DNA of 64,000 nt from Flavihumibacter stibioxidans (GTDB lineage: Bacteria > Bacteroidota > Bacteroidia > Chitinophagales > Chitinophagaceae), in NCBI RefSeq assembly GCF_014332695.1, contig NZ_MBUA01000030.1, forward strand, positions 1 to 64,000, in the 5' to 3' direction. A program made the translations under genes and the position numbers. Numbering within the stretch: position 1 is the stretch's first letter; every line of letters begins with the position of its first letter. The notes beneath the pieces are model-generated. The model was not told where the DNA came from and searched no databases. It worked only from the letters and a program-made list of their open reading frames with translations. Of this stretch, positions 17,970 to 28,359 are shown piece after piece.

Positions 17970-19181
17970 TTACAGCACTTCGATCTGGTTCTTCAGCAGA
18001 TCTTCAAAAGTATCGCGTTTGCGGATAAGGTGGGCCTTACCATCCAGCACCAGCACTTCTGCCGGTTTAAACCTGGAATTGAAATTTGATGACATTTCGA
18101 AGCCATAAGCGCCGGCGTTATAAAATACGAGGAAATCACCTTCGCGCACTTCGTTGAGGGTGCGGTCCCAGGCAAAAGTATCCGTTTCACAAATATTTCC
18201 CACCACGGTGTAAATCCTTTCGCTGCCATTCAGGTTGGAAATATTTTTAATGCGGTGATAAGCATCATAAAACATCGGGCGGATAAGGTGGTTAAAGCCA
18301 CTGTTAACACCAACAAAAACCGTGGCGGTGGTCTGTTTGATCACATTCGCTTTTACCAGGAAATAACCTGATTCACTGACCATAAATTTGCCCGGTTCAA
18401 ACCACACCTGCAGTTCCTTGCCGGTTTCTTTCTGGTAGGCCCTGAATGCTTCAGTAACCTTATTTCCCAGTAGCACAATATCGGTCTGCACATCACCGTC
18501 CTGGTAGGGCACTTTAAATCCGCTGCCAAGGTCAATAAATTCAAGTTGCGGAAAATGAGTAGCCAGGTCGAACATAACTTCGAGCCCCTGCAGAAATACG
18601 TTCACATCCTTAATATCACTTCCCGTATGCATATGGATGCCTGTTACATGCAGGCCGGTAGTTTTTACAACCCTTTCAATATGACGCAACTGGTGAATGG
18701 AAATCCCAAACTTGCTGTCTATATGGCCGGTGGAAATCTTGTAATTGCCGCCACCCATGATGTGCGGATTAAATCGGATGCAGATAGGATAACTGCCACC
18801 ATATTTGGTACCGAACTGCTCCAGTATGGAGATATTGTCAATATTGAGATTCACACCCAGTTGTTTGCCTTCATCAATTTCAGCGAAATCAACACAGTTG
18901 GGGGTAAACAAAATACGATCGGGAGTAAAACCGGCTTTCAGGCCCAGTTTCACCTCATTAATGCTGACGCAATCGAGTGATGCACCGAGTGACTCAATGT
19001 ATTTAAGGACGTTGATATTACTCAAAGCCTTACAGGCATAAAAGAAACGGGCATTACAGTTGCTGAACGCAGATTTGAGCTTTTCATGCTGCTCGCTGAT
19101 CTGGTTGGCGTTGTAAACGTACAGAGGTGTTCCGAATTCCTGTGCCAGTTGCACAAGGGTTTCATTTGATAAATAAGACAT
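17970..19181 (-). CDS. lysA: Diaminopimelate decarboxylase
   Basis: 403 residues. It converts meso-diaminopimelate to lysine, the last step of lysine synthesis, using PLP. The PLP lysine is Lys51 in FYACKALSN. HMHTGSDI and GSGFKVPY line the phosphate-binding region. GNICETDTF carries the conserved Cys that acts across the dimer interface. The N-terminal alanine-racemase-like barrel and the C-terminal beta domain are both complete. It is downstream of scpB with a 48-nt gap, and its 3' side holds a repeat cluster. Confidence 0.95.
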   Translation of the reverse strand: MSYLSNETLVQLAQEFGTPLYVYNANQISEQHEKLKSAFSNCNARFFYACKALSNINVLKYIESLGASLDCVSINEVKLGLKAGFTPDRILFTPNCVDFAEIDEGKQLGVNLNIDNISILEQFGTKYGGSYPICIRFNPHIMGGGNYKISTGHIDSKFGISIHQLRHIERVVKTTGLHVTGIHMHTGSDIKDVNVFLQGLEVMFDLATHFPQLEFIDLGSGFKVPYQDGDVQTDIVLLGNKVTEAFRAYQKETGKELQVWFEPGKFMVSESGYFLVKANVIKQTTATVFVGVNSGFNHLIRPMFYDAYHRIKNISNLNGSERIYTVVGNICETDTFAWDRTLNEVREGDFLVFYNAGAYGFEMSSNFNSRFKPAEVLVLDGKAHLIRKRDTFEDLLKNQIEVL

Positions 19182-19229
19182 AGGTGTTTGCTTGCAAATG
19201 GGAGCGAATATACACCAGTTCTGCCTTAT

Positions 19230-20045
19230 TTACACCTGCGGCTCCTCATCACCGTTATCCGGTCCGGGATTGTTTTCTTCGTTATCCTGCTCCGGAGAGG
19301 CATCTGCTTCATCAATTTCGGGGGAAGCTTCATCATTTTCCTGCTCTGTAGCTTCCAGCAATTCTCCGTTTTCACTCACCAGCAGGATGGAATTTTCATC
19401 CTCCAAAGTCTCTACCATCGTATCGGTAAAGTTTTCACTGTCGCCGTTAGCCACCTGCACCTGCTGGCCACCCAGCAAAGTGGGCTCTACCGCCTGCTCT
19501 GCCAGCACCTCGCGGATACGGGGCAGGTCTTCAGGGCCGTTCAGGCCGAAATAATCCATGAAAGAACGGGAAGTTGTATAAACCAGTGGTTTACCCGGCA
19601 TTTCTTCGTTCCTGCCGCTGATGACGATGAGTTCCTTTTCCAGGAGTTTCTGGATGCTGTAATCGGCGCTGACCCCGCGGATGGATTCGATCTCCGACTT
19701 GGTAATAGGCTGTTTGTATGCGATAATAGCCAGGGTTTCCATGGCAGCCGGACTGAGGCGCTTCAGGAATTTGTCGCCATTGAGCTGGGCCACGGTTTTA
19801 TGGTATTCCTTTTTAGTCAGGAACTGCCATCCGCCACCACTGAAACGCAGTTCAAAGGGATAGAACTCTGAAGAGTATTTTTCTACGACACCTTCAATGC
19901 CGGCCTCAATCTGCTCAAGGGTGATCTTGTCTTCCATGAAGCCGAAGGCCTGGTTAATGAGATCAGTCAGCTCCAAAGCCCCCAGAGGCTTTTCACTGGC
20001 AAAAATCAACGCTTCTATATGGGGTATGATGTTTCCGATTTCCAT
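19230..20045 (-). CDS. scpB: SMC-Scp complex subunit ScpB
   Basis: 271 residues. ScpB bridges ScpA and SMC in the bacterial condensin complex. The two winged-helix domains cover about 1-175 (IIPHIEALIFASEKPL, LETLAIIAYKQPITKSEIESIRGVS and GRNEEMPGKPLVYTTS are family hallmarks). The last 70 residues or so are an acidic tail rich in Glu, Asp, Asn and Pro, not needed for the fold and common in Bacteroidota. It lies between atpG and lysA on the same strand. Confidence 0.95.
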   Translation of the reverse strand: MEIGNIIPHIEALIFASEKPLGALELTDLINQAFGFMEDKITLEQIEAGIEGVVEKYSSEFYPFELRFSGGGWQFLTKKEYHKTVAQLNGDKFLKRLSPAAMETLAIIAYKQPITKSEIESIRGVSADYSIQKLLEKELIVISGRNEEMPGKPLVYTTSRSFMDYFGLNGPEDLPRIREVLAEQAVEPTLLGGQQVQVANGDSENFTDTMVETLEDENSILLVSENGELLEATEQENDEASPEIDEADASPEQDNEENNPGPDNGDEEPQV

Positions 20046-20187
20046 GTTCTTCTTTTTGAGGTAGCCAATCCATCACCGGATTTTCCTGATAATGGCTGCA
20101 ATGAATATGCCGCAAGCTTCTCAAAAATGCTAAATATGGGAAAAGGAGTTATTCACAATGTGGAAAAGCGATGAATTGGTTACACTC

Positions 20188-21069
20188 TTATCCCTGCAAT
20201 GCCGCTGCACCACTGACAATCTCTGTCAATTCGGTAGTAATGGCTGCCTGGCGGGCGCGGTTGTAGCTGATCTTGAGTGAACGCAACAATTCATTGGCAT
20301 TCTCGGAAGCCTTGTCCATGGCCGTCATACGGGCACCGTGCTCGGAAGCGTTGGCATCCAGGACAGCCTTGTAGAGCTGGGTATTCAGGATTTTGGGCAT
20401 GAGTTCAGCAATGAGTTCGTCTTTATTGGGCTCGAAGATAAAATCGCTTTTTTTGGCTTTCGGACCCGCCTGAACTTTTGGAATTGGCAGGAAGCGCTCT
20501 ACCACAAAGCGTTGGGTAGCAGCATTCTTGAATTCGCTGTAAACGATCTCCACCACATCAAACTGCTTGTCCTGGAAGGCCTTTACAGCCGCCTGGGCGC
20601 AGGCCTGAACGGTTTCAAAGCGGAGGTCCAGGAAAATATCCTTGAAAGAGGCATCAGCATTATAATTGGCTTTCACCATCGCTTCGTAACCTTTTTTACC
20701 GATATTCCAGATGCTTACATTACCCCTGGCAAACTGGTTGTTATACTTCTCTGCAATGGCGGCTTTGGCGGCCTTGATGATATTGGCATTGTACGCACCA
20801 GCCAGTCCGCGGTCGCTGGTTATGACTATCAGCAGCACTTTTTCCACAGCCCTTTCAGTGGCCAGGACACCACCCACTTCCCCTTCCGAATTGCTGACAA
20901 TATTACTCAGCATTTCCTGCAGCTTATTGGCATAGGGACGCATCTGGATGATGGCATCCTGGGCGCGGCGCAGTTTGGCTGCACTCACCATTTTCATGGC
21001 CTTGGTAATCTGCTGGGTACTTTGAACGGACTTGATCCGGTTGCGGACCTCTTTAAGTGCTCCTGACAT
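20188..21069 (-). CDS. atpG: ATP synthase F1 gamma subunit
   Basis: 293 residues from ATG 21069 (MSGALKEVRNRIKSV); a longer reading to 21171 adds a stretch unlike the family and is rejected. The gamma subunit is the rotating shaft of F1. The N-terminal helix (IKSVQSTQQITKAMKMVSAAKLRRAQ) and the C-terminal helix (RMTAMDKASENANELL... ITTELTEIVSGAAAL) are classic. It is not next to other atp genes within the window: secA lies divergent upstream and scpB downstream. This separation occurs in several Bacteroidota. Confidence 0.96.
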   Translation of the reverse strand: MSGALKEVRNRIKSVQSTQQITKAMKMVSAAKLRRAQDAIIQMRPYANKLQEMLSNIVSNSEGEVGGVLATERAVEKVLLIVITSDRGLAGAYNANIIKAAKAAIAEKYNNQFARGNVSIWNIGKKGYEAMVKANYNADASFKDIFLDLRFETVQACAQAAVKAFQDKQFDVVEIVYSEFKNAATQRFVVERFLPIPKVQAGPKAKKSDFIFEPNKDELIAELMPKILNTQLYKAVLDANASEHGARMTAMDKASENANELLRSLKISYNRARQAAITTELTEIVSGAAALQG

Positions 21070-21378
21070 AGTAGGCTGTTTTTCCTCAATTTGGCCGCAA
21101 AGGTAAATGAAATGCGGAAATTTTAATCTTATTGGCGAGAATTTGTAAGTTAAACCGGGGTTTATGACCATGAACGCTTAATAACCCTGAAAATATTCAG
21201 TCCGGATTTGAATTTTCATATTTCATTTTCACATAATACGAATAGTGAATTCGCCATTAAAATCCAACTGGCATAACGTACCTTTGCCTCCCTGACAATT
21301 TGACTATAAATGATTTGTAGCACTGAAATTGTCAGAAAAAAAACTTAATCGAACTATTACTAAGACAATACCCAAAAC
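21070..21378. promoter_or_regulatory. Divergent atpG-secA promoter region
   Basis: This 309-nt gap has no gene. On the minus strand, 21105-21098 reads TACCTTTG, a -7 element for atpG. On the plus strand, 21279-21286 reads TACCTTTG followed by CCTCCCTG, a -7 element for secA about 93 nt before its ATG. I see no strong -33 TTG for either, and no secM-like regulatory ORF. Confidence 0.5.
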
Positions 21379-24300
21379 ATGTTAGGTTTTATCCAGAAAC
21401 TATTCGGCGGAAGCAAATCTGAAAAGGATGTCAAAAGCATCCAGCCGATTGTAGCAAAGGTGAACGAATATTTTGCTGCTTATCAATCACTATCCAATGA
21501 CCAGCTCCGTGCCAAGACCGATGAATTTCGCCAGCGGATCAGGCAACACCTTTCAGGAATAGATGAAGAGATCGGGAAACTGAGCGCAGAAGCCGAAGCC
21601 CTCCCTTTCAGTGATTTCAATGGTAAAGACAGCATTTACCAGGAAATTGACAAACTCAGGAAAAAGCGCAATGATCAGATTGAAGAGATCCTGAAAGAGA
21701 TAGCCCCCGAAGCTTTTGCCGTAGTAAAGGAAACGGGAAGACGCTTCAAGGAAAACACCATCATCTCCTCCACTGCAACCGAACTCGACCGCCAGCTGGC
21801 TGTTACCAAACAATATATTACCATTGATGGCGACCATGCAAATTTCAGCAACAGCTGGACAGCCGGTGGTGGTACCGTTACCTGGAACATGGTACACTAT
21901 GATGTTCAGCTCATCGGTGGTTATGTTCTGCATTCCGGTAAAATTGCCGAGATGGCTACCGGTGAAGGTAAAACGCTGGTATCAACCCTGCCGGCCTACC
22001 TGAACGCACTTGCCGGAGAAGGCCTGCATATTGTTACCGTCAACGATTACCTTGCCCGCCGAGATTCTGAATGGAATGGCCCGATCTTCGAGTGGCTCGG
22101 ACTTACTGTTGATTGCATAGACAAACACCAGCCAAATACGGAAGAACGCCGTCGCGCCTACCTGGCAGACATCACTTATGGCACCAATAATGAATTCGGC
22201 TTTGATTATCTGCGGGATAATATGGTACACAGCCCGGATGAAATGGTTCAGCGCAAGCATCATTTCGCCATGGTGGATGAAGTCGACTCCGTGCTGATTG
22301 ACGATGCCCGTACCCCCCTGATCATTTCAGGTCCCGTACCCCGCGGTGAAGAACAGCAATACCATCTCCTCAAACCACGTGTGCTGCAACTGGTGGAAGC
22401 CCAGAAACAGGTGGTGAATAAATTCCTGAATGAAGCGAGGAAAAAGATCGCTGAAGGAAATGACGATCCGAAAGACGGAGGTCTGGCCCTGATGCGCGCC
22501 TATCGCGGCTTACCCAAGACGAGTTCATTGATCAAGTTCTTAAGCGAACCAGGCGTAAGGGTTAAACTGCAGAAGTCTGAAAACTATTACCTGGCAGACC
22601 AGCAGAAGGAAATGCCAAAAGTAGATGCTGAATTATATTTCTACATTGATGAGAAAAACAACTCGGTTGATCTTACTGATAAAGGTATCCAGATGATCAC
22701 CCGCAGTGGCGAAGACCCGGATTTCTTTGTTTTACCAGACATCAGTTCGAAACTGGGGGAAATTGAAACAAGTGCAGCTACTGCCGAAGAAAAACTACAC
22801 CAGAAAGAAGGCCTCCTGAATGAATACACCCTGAAGGCTGACCGCATTCATACCATTCACCAGTTGCTGAAATCCTACACCCTGTTTGATAAGGATGTGG
22901 AATACGTGGTAATCGACGGACAGGTTAAGATTGTGGATGAGCAAACAGGTCGTATAATGGAAGGCCGTCGTTATTCAGATGGTTTACACCAGGCCATTGA
23001 AGCGAAAGAAAATGTGAAGATTGAAGCGGCAACACAAACCTACGCTACTATTACCCTGCAGAACTATTTCAGGATGTACCACAAACTGGCTGGTATGACC
23101 GGTACTGCGGAAACCGAAGCAGCTGAACTCTGGGATATCTACAAACTGGATGTGGTAACCATTCCAACGAATGTTAACGTGATCCGTAAAGACCAGCAAG
23201 ATCTCGTTTACAAGACCAAGCGTGAAAAATATTCGGCCGTAATTGAAGAGATTGAAGCCTTGCGCAATGCAAACCGTCCGGTTCTGGTGGGTACCACTTC
23301 GGTGGAAGTGAGCGAATTATTGAGCAGGATGCTGCAGGTGAAAAAAATCCCGCATAACGTACTGAACGCGAAACAGCACGCAAGGGAAGCACAGGTAGTT
23401 GCGGAAGCAGGTCTGCCCGGTGCAGTTACCATTGCCACCAACATGGCCGGACGTGGTACGGATATCAAACTCGGACCTGGCGTGAAAGAAGCCGGTGGCC
23501 TGGCCATTATTGGTACAGAGCGCCATGAAAGCCGTCGTGTGGACCGCCAGTTGCGTGGTCGTGCCGGCCGCCAGGGTGACCCGGGAACATCGCAGTTCTA
23601 TGTATCTATGGAAGATGACCTCATGCGCATGTTTGGTTCTGACCGGATTGCATCCCTCATGGACAGGATGGGCTACAAGGAAGGTGAAGTGATACAGCAC
23701 AGTATGATCACCAAGAGCATTGAACGCGCACAGAAAAAAGTGGAGGAGAACAACTTCGGTATCCGTAAACGACTGCTGGAATACGATGACGTAATGAACA
23801 AGCAGCGGAACGTGGTCTATAAGAAACGCCAGCACGCTTTGTTTGGTGAGCGTCTCGCGCTTGACCTCGACAATGCTTTCTATGGTGTAGCTGAAGGTTT
23901 GATCAGTTCTTTCAGGGAACAGGAAGACTTTGAAGGATTCAAACTTGCAGCCATTATGAATTTCGGCATTGACACTTCCATCACTGAATCTGAGTTCAAA
24001 TCAGGCAATGCTCAACACCTGGGCGACAAACTTTACCAGGAAGCAGTTGAGAATTACCAGCGCAGGATGAATAATCTCTGCCAGCAGGCGGTGCCCGTAT
24101 TTGACAATATCCGCACTACACAAGGCATGCACATTGAAAACGTGGTTGTTCCGTTTACGGATGGCCGTAAGGGAATCAGTGTGTTGAGCAATATGCAGAA
24201 AACCCTGGATTCACAAGGAAGGGAATTGGTAAATGCGGTGGAACGTACCATTACACTGGCCATGATCGATGATGCCTGGAAAGAGCACCTGCGTTCAATG

Positions 24301-24702
24301 GACGACCTGAAACAAAGCGTACAGACGGCCTACCTGGAGCAGAAGGATCCGCTGGTGATCTATAAAGTGGAAGCCTTTGAACTCTTCCGCAAAATGGATG
24401 GAGAAGTGAACAAGGATATCGTATCATTCCTTTGCCATTCAGGTATTCCGATGGAGCAGCAACAACCTGCTGAAATCATCCGGGAAGGTCATGAAGAAAA
24501 AACCGACATGAGCAAGCTGCAATCCAACAAGGAAGATGTGGATGCCAGGGGTGATGATTATGCTGCCAACCAGAATGATTATTACGATCCTTCCGGCGGA
24601 CACCCGGTTCAGGAGCCCATCCGTGTGGGCCCGAAGATTGGCCGGAATGATCCATGTCCATGCGGCAGCGGTAAGAAATACAAGAACTGCCACGGCGCAT
24701 AA
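21379..24702 (+). CDS. secA: Protein translocase ATPase SecA
   Basis: 1107 residues. SecA drives export of unfolded proteins through SecYEG. Visible parts are the Walker A motif [10 protein letters not shown] near 192, the DEAD-type motif DEVDSVLID near 300, the second ATPase domain with [12 protein letters not shown] and [10 protein letters not shown], and the C-terminal zinc-binding tail [14 protein letters not shown] that binds SecB or ribosomes. It is longer than the E. coli protein (901) mainly through an insertion between about 330 and 500, which is normal for Bacteroidota SecA. It is a single gene followed by two hairpins. Confidence 0.98.
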   Translation: MLGFIQKLFGGSKSEKDVKSIQPIVAKVNEYFAAYQSLSNDQLRAKTDEFRQRIRQHLSGIDEEIGKLSAEAEALPFSDFNGKDSIYQEIDKLRKKRNDQIEEILKEIAPEAFAVVKETGRRFKENTIISSTATELDRQLAVTKQYITIDGDHANFSNSWTAGGGTVTWNMVHYDVQLIGGYVLHSGKIAEMATGEGKTLVSTLPAYLNALAGEGLHIVTVNDYLARRDSEWNGPIFEWLGLTVDCIDKHQPNTEERRRAYLADITYGTNNEFGFDYLRDNMVHSPDEMVQRKHHFAMVDEVDSVLIDDARTPLIISGPVPRGEEQQYHLLKPRVLQLVEAQKQVVNKFLNEARKKIAEGNDDPKDGGLALMRAYRGLPKTSSLIKFLSEPGVRVKLQKSENYYLADQQKEMPKVDAELYFYIDEKNNSVDLTDKGIQMITRSGEDPDFFVLPDISSKLGEIETSAATAEEKLHQKEGLLNEYTLKADRIHTIHQLLKSYTLFDKDVEYVVIDGQVKIVDEQTGRIMEGRRYSDGLHQAIEAKENVKIEAATQTYATITLQNYFRMYHKLAGMTGTAETEAAELWDIYKLDVVTIPTNVNVIRKDQQDLVYKTKREKYSAVIEEIEALRNANRPVLVGTTSVEVSELLSRMLQVKKIPHNVLNAKQHAREAQVVAEAGLPGAVTIATNMAGRGTDIKLGPGVKEAGGLAIIGTERHESRRVDRQLRGRAGRQGDPGTSQFYVSMEDDLMRMFGSDRIASLMDRMGYKEGEVIQHSMITKSIERAQKKVEENNFGIRKRLLEYDDVMNKQRNVVYKKRQHALFGERLALDLDNAFYGVAEGLISSFREQEDFEGFKLAAIMNFGIDTSITESEFKSGNAQHLGDKLYQEAVENYQRRMNNLCQQAVPVFDNIRTTQGMHIENVVVPFTDGRKGISVLSNMQKTLDSQGRELVNAVERTITLAMIDDAWKEHLRSMDDLKQSVQTAYLEQKDPLVIYKVEAFELFRKMDGEVNKDIVSFLCHSGIPMEQQQPAEIIREGHEEKTDMSKLQSNKEDVDARGDDYAANQNDYYDPSGGHPVQEPIRVGPKIGRNDPCPCGSGKKYKNCHGA

Positions 24703-24705
24703 CAA

Positions 24706-24758
24706 CAGATTGTCTGTTTTTTTTCAAAGGTGTCTCCTGAGGCACCTTTTCTTTTTTT
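24706..24758 (+). terminator. Double terminator after secA
   Basis: A small stem AACAGA/TCTGTT (24706-24720) is followed by eight T. A second stem, 24726-24736 with 24739-24749 (AAAGGTG core), is followed by another T run. Both end the secA transcript before the DUF1080 gene. Confidence 0.7.
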
Positions 24759-24790
24759 ATCTTTCCTGTATAGTGACTAAAATCAATGGC

Positions 24791-25627
24791 ATGAAAAAGA
24801 TAATTCCGATAGTTCTACTGATCGTTTTTGCCGGATGCAAATCCCAAAAGAACACTGCCTCTCCGCAATGGGTGCAACTCTTTAACGGGAAGGACCTGAA
24901 AGACTGGACCATCAAGATCAAGGACCATGCATTAAATGAAAATTTCGGCAACACTTTCAGGGTCGAGGATGGCGTGATGAAGGTAAGATATGACCAGTAC
25001 GATGGTTTCAAGGAGCAATACGGGCATATCTTTCACAAAAACAAATACAGCTATTATTTGCTCGCGGTTGAATACCGGTTTACGGGAGAACAGGCCAAGG
25101 ACGGGCCGGGATGGGCCCTGAGGAACAGCGGCGCAATGCTGCACTGCCAATCTCCTGAAAGCATGCGCCTGGAACAGGACTTCCCGATTTCGCTGGAGGC
25201 ACAATTTCTTGGCGGAAACGGAAAGGATGAGCGTTCAACCGGCAACCTATGCACTCCGGGCACCAATGTTTATCTTAATGACAAATTGTTTACACCGCAT
25301 TGCGTGAACTCCAGGTCCAAAACCTATCATGGAGACCAATGGGTAAGAGCTGAATTGCTGGTGCTCGGCGACTCCCTGATACGTCATATCATTGAAGGTG
25401 ATACCGTCATGACATATACCAAACCACAGTATGATGGCAATGATAAATGGGTAAAGCAATCTGGCCTGCCGGGTGGTGGCCTGATTGGAGAAGGCTATAT
25501 TTCCCTGCAGGCAGAAAGCCATCCGGTTGAATTCAGGAAAGTGGAACTGATCGATCTGTCTCCATACAAAGCACACGCAGAACGCCTGGGAGAAATACTG
25601 CAGGAATTAAAAACAAAAAGCCACTGA
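24791..25627 (+). CDS. DUF1080 (3-keto-disaccharide hydrolase-like) lipoprotein
   Basis: 278 residues from ATG 24791. That start places a lipoprotein signal (MKKIIPIVLLIVFAGC) at the N-terminus with Cys16 as lipid anchor; an earlier reading would run back into secA. The mature part is a DUF1080 beta-sandwich (LFNGKDLKDWTIKIKD, RVEDGVMKVRYDQYDGF and FRKVELIDL). Members include laminarinase-like fold proteins and 3-ketodisaccharide hydrolases from Bacteroidota, usually periplasmic and sugar-related; the substrate here is unknown. It is a single gene behind the secA terminators. Confidence 0.88.
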   Translation: MKKIIPIVLLIVFAGCKSQKNTASPQWVQLFNGKDLKDWTIKIKDHALNENFGNTFRVEDGVMKVRYDQYDGFKEQYGHIFHKNKYSYYLLAVEYRFTGEQAKDGPGWALRNSGAMLHCQSPESMRLEQDFPISLEAQFLGGNGKDERSTGNLCTPGTNVYLNDKLFTPHCVNSRSKTYHGDQWVRAELLVLGDSLIRHIIEGDTVMTYTKPQYDGNDKWVKQSGLPGGGLIGEGYISLQAESHPVEFRKVELIDLSPYKAHAERLGEILQELKTKSH

Positions 25628-25653
25628 TACAAATTTAGTTTGCAAATTGGCAC

Positions 25654-26187
25654 ATGCCCCAGCTCAGGCATATATCCTTTTTTCTGGTATTATTCATCAA
25701 TTTCATGATGATGCTGGGACATGCGCTGATTCCGGCCCGTCAGGCGATTGCAAGAAGGCATTTATCGCGCAACTGGCGTATTCGAAGTGCGAGCCGACGC
25801 CAAAAGCAATCGCAACAACTTGTACTGAGTATACAGGAGTATGAAAAATTAAATGACCGGAATGCTGAAATCAGGTGGCAGAATAAATTGTACGATATCG
25901 AGACAATAATATTCACCTCTGACAGCGTTCACCTTCAAATGCAATACGATGAGGAGGAAACATCCGTGGTTCTGCATTTCGAAAAACTCAGGGATACTAG
26001 GCAATCAGACCCCGCACAAACGCATGGATTTGCCCCCTTCCTGAACTGGCTGCATCAGATCATATTCCAATTCTTTACCTACAGTCACGAGATTTGGAGT
26101 GGTATGCCGGGCCGCGGACCATTCAATCTTATGTCCTGTCCCCTTCATCTCGGATATGATTTAACTGTTGAACAACCTCCGGAATAA
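25654..26187 (+). CDS. Small exported or membrane-anchored protein upstream of a TonB receptor
   Basis: 177 residues. An N-terminal hydrophobic segment (ISFFLVLFINFMMMLGHALIP) looks like a signal peptide or anchor. A very basic stretch with many Arg and Gln follows (about 28-52), then a mixed domain with aromatic and His residues near the C-terminus (FLNWLHQIIFQFFTYSHEIW). I do not recognise a family. It ends 53 nt before a TonB receptor, and its stop codon lies inside a hairpin between the two genes. Small exported proteins often precede metal-uptake TonB receptors in Bacteroidota, so a partner role is possible (inference). Confidence 0.6.
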   Translation: MPQLRHISFFLVLFINFMMMLGHALIPARQAIARRHLSRNWRIRSASRRQKQSQQLVLSIQEYEKLNDRNAEIRWQNKLYDIETIIFTSDSVHLQMQYDEEETSVVLHFEKLRDTRQSDPAQTHGFAPFLNWLHQIIFQFFTYSHEIWSGMPGRGPFNLMSCPLHLGYDLTVEQPPE

Positions 26188-26221
26188 ATCAGTCATTTTC
26201 AGATGTAATCACTGATTTATT
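26183..26221 (+). repeat. Inverted repeat spanning the stop codon before the TonB receptor
   Basis: Arms 26183-26193 (AATAAATCAGT) and 26211-26221 form an 11-bp AT-rich stem with a 17-nt loop. The TAA of the upstream gene (26185-26187) is inside the left arm. It could be a weak terminator, an mRNA processing site or an operator. Confidence 0.5.
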
Positions 26222-26240
26222 CATTTCCACAACAGTTACC

Positions 26241-28301
26241 ATGAAAAAAATTATGGTGATCGCACTGCTATGTTCATCTATGTGGTCGGTCGCACAAACT
26301 CCATCAATACTATTTGACACTGTATTTATTTCCGCACTTAAGGGTAGTCTGAATAATGATGTACCCTTCCCGATCAGTCAGGTCATTGCCCGCACCTTCC
26401 AACAAAGACCAAGGCCTCAGTTAATGCATCAACTCGCATTGCTTCCATCCGTTAGTACCATCAGTGCAGGAGGGGGTATTAATAAACCAATCATAAGAGG
26501 ACTTTCATTCAACCAGATCCAGGTTTTCGGTTATGGTATACGGATGGACAATCAGAGTTGGGATGACCGGCACGATATAGGAATCGCCGGCAGCCCATTT
26601 ACCCACATTGAAATCATCAGCGGTCCGGCGGCTATCCTCTATGGACCCAATATACTTGGCGGAGCGATTGTATTCAGAGAATTGCCACCCGGAACAGATG
26701 AATCCTTTCATGGCTATGTTCAATCCGGACTCTTCAGTAACAGCAGGGGCTTGAACCTGGATGCCGGAATTCGACAGGGGAAGTCGGGGAAATATTTTGC
26801 ACTCTCGGCAAACCTACAGGGACATACCAATTACACTCAGGGAGGCGGCAAAAAGGACAAAGAACCGGCAATGGCCTTTAATTCAAAGTACACTAATATT
26901 TCGTTGAAGGGAATGGCCGGCATCAGGAATGAAAAAAGAAGCCATCAGATCAATTACAGTCTTTACCAGCAATTCCTTGGAATAGTGGAGGACGAAAATC
27001 TTGAAGCCCTCAACAATCCGGGTAAAAAGGCCGAGCGGGACTATGAAATGGAAGCACCCTACCAGTTTGTTCAAACCCATGTAATCAGCTCGGAAAGCAA
27101 ATTCAAAACAGGGAAAAGCCAGTTATTGTTAAATGCAGGTTATCAATTCAACAGAAGAAAGGAATTTGAACCAGGGGATACCGGCCCGAAATCAAAGTTC
27201 CTGGCAGTGGCGCTGGATCTTCAGACTTTCACCACAGATCTGCAATGGCAATCGGACCGGTCGCGGGCCTTTCGCTTTAGCGGAGGGTTTCAGTTTTTTT
27301 CCCAATACAACAAGAACTTTGGAAATTGGGTACTTGTGCCTGATGCAAGGATCATTACCACCGGACTATTTGGCCTGACACAATGGAAATCGGGAGCTTT
27401 TGACATCACTGCAGGAATAAGGGCCGATGCAAATAAGCTTTCAACTTTTACGACGCCCATCCAACAACCTGACACACTAAATGCGACCATCAGTGGTCCG
27501 GAACAGGCAGTAAAAAAGAACTACCACCCGGCATCATTCAGTGCAGGTGTGGTATATCACCTGAATGCTGACATGCAACTGAAACTTAGCCTGGCAAGCG
27601 GTTATGCGGCTCCCAATTATGCACAACTAACCGCCTATGGCCGTCACGAAGGAACCTACAGGTTTGAAGTGGGAAATAACAACCTGAACATTTCCAAAAA
27701 TCTGCAGGGCGATATCAGTTGGAGCATCAGGAGGCCCGGATTCCAGGCCAGCGTTTCTGCCTATCTCAACAGTATAGGTCAGTATATTTATATCGCACCG
27801 TCTGGAGAATATGTAAAGGACCTGAAAGTATATCGATGGAAGCAGGATAATGCTGTTTTAAAAGGACTGGAACTGGAACTAAATATTCATCCTGCTTCAG
27901 TAAGCTGGCTGGAATATTTCCTTACAGCCGGGATCATCAGGGGGCAACTGAAAGAAAACAAATCACCCCTGCCCTATATTCCTGCCAATAAGCTGATTAC
28001 GGGAATGACCTGGCATGGCAGCAATCAGAAATGGAAGGAGCTATATGCGACCCTGCAGTTCAATGCGTATGCAGCTCAAAAAAGACCAGCTACTTTTGAG
28101 GCAGGAACCGCCGGATACCTCCTGACAAATGTTTTCATCGGGGGCAAGCCTCCAATGGGCAAAGATCATCACTGGCAGTGGTCAGTATTTGCCACCAACC
28201 TGTTTAATAAAGCCTATTTCAGCCATACATCGCTGGTAAAGAATATCGGGATATATGAGCCGGGAAGAAATATTGGGCTGCAGTGTATGTATCAATTCTG
28301 A
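26241..28301 (+). CDS. TonB-dependent outer membrane receptor
   Basis: 686 residues with a signal peptide (MKKIMVIALLCSSMWSVAQ). It moves a ligand across the outer membrane using TonB energy. A plug domain covers about 40-160 (LALLPSVSTISAGGGINKPIIRG, and IEIISGPAAILYGPNILGGAIVF), followed by a 22-strand-type barrel of alternating aromatic residues and a C-terminus ending in Phe (GLQCMYQF). It lacks the N-terminal carboxypeptidase-like domain of SusC receptors, and there is no SusD, so it resembles siderophore, metal or cobalamin receptors. The ligand is unknown. It is probably co-transcribed with the 177-residue protein upstream. Confidence 0.9.
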   Translation: MKKIMVIALLCSSMWSVAQTPSILFDTVFISALKGSLNNDVPFPISQVIARTFQQRPRPQLMHQLALLPSVSTISAGGGINKPIIRGLSFNQIQVFGYGIRMDNQSWDDRHDIGIAGSPFTHIEIISGPAAILYGPNILGGAIVFRELPPGTDESFHGYVQSGLFSNSRGLNLDAGIRQGKSGKYFALSANLQGHTNYTQGGGKKDKEPAMAFNSKYTNISLKGMAGIRNEKRSHQINYSLYQQFLGIVEDENLEALNNPGKKAERDYEMEAPYQFVQTHVISSESKFKTGKSQLLLNAGYQFNRRKEFEPGDTGPKSKFLAVALDLQTFTTDLQWQSDRSRAFRFSGGFQFFSQYNKNFGNWVLVPDARIITTGLFGLTQWKSGAFDITAGIRADANKLSTFTTPIQQPDTLNATISGPEQAVKKNYHPASFSAGVVYHLNADMQLKLSLASGYAAPNYAQLTAYGRHEGTYRFEVGNNNLNISKNLQGDISWSIRRPGFQASVSAYLNSIGQYIYIAPSGEYVKDLKVYRWKQDNAVLKGLELELNIHPASVSWLEYFLTAGIIRGQLKENKSPLPYIPANKLITGMTWHGSNQKWKELYATLQFNAYAAQKRPATFEAGTAGYLLTNVFIGGKPPMGKDHHWQWSVFATNLFNKAYFSHTSLVKNIGIYEPGRNIGLQCMYQF

Positions 28302-28314
28302 CAGTCATTCATTA

Positions 28315-28347
28315 AAAAAGAGGCTACCACCCGGTTAGCCTCTTTTT
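28315..28347. terminator. Bidirectional terminator
   Basis: Stem AAAAAGAGGCTA/TAGCCTCTTTTT (28315-28326/28336-28347), with A and T runs on both sides, between the convergent TonB receptor and DUF5009 genes. Confidence 0.8.
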
Positions 28348-28359
28348 ACTTTGTACATA

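Noticed and set aside
24536-24790. Upstream extension of the DUF1080 gene into secA
   Set aside because: It overlaps the SecA C-terminal zinc tail in another frame and hides a clear lipoprotein signal at 24791.
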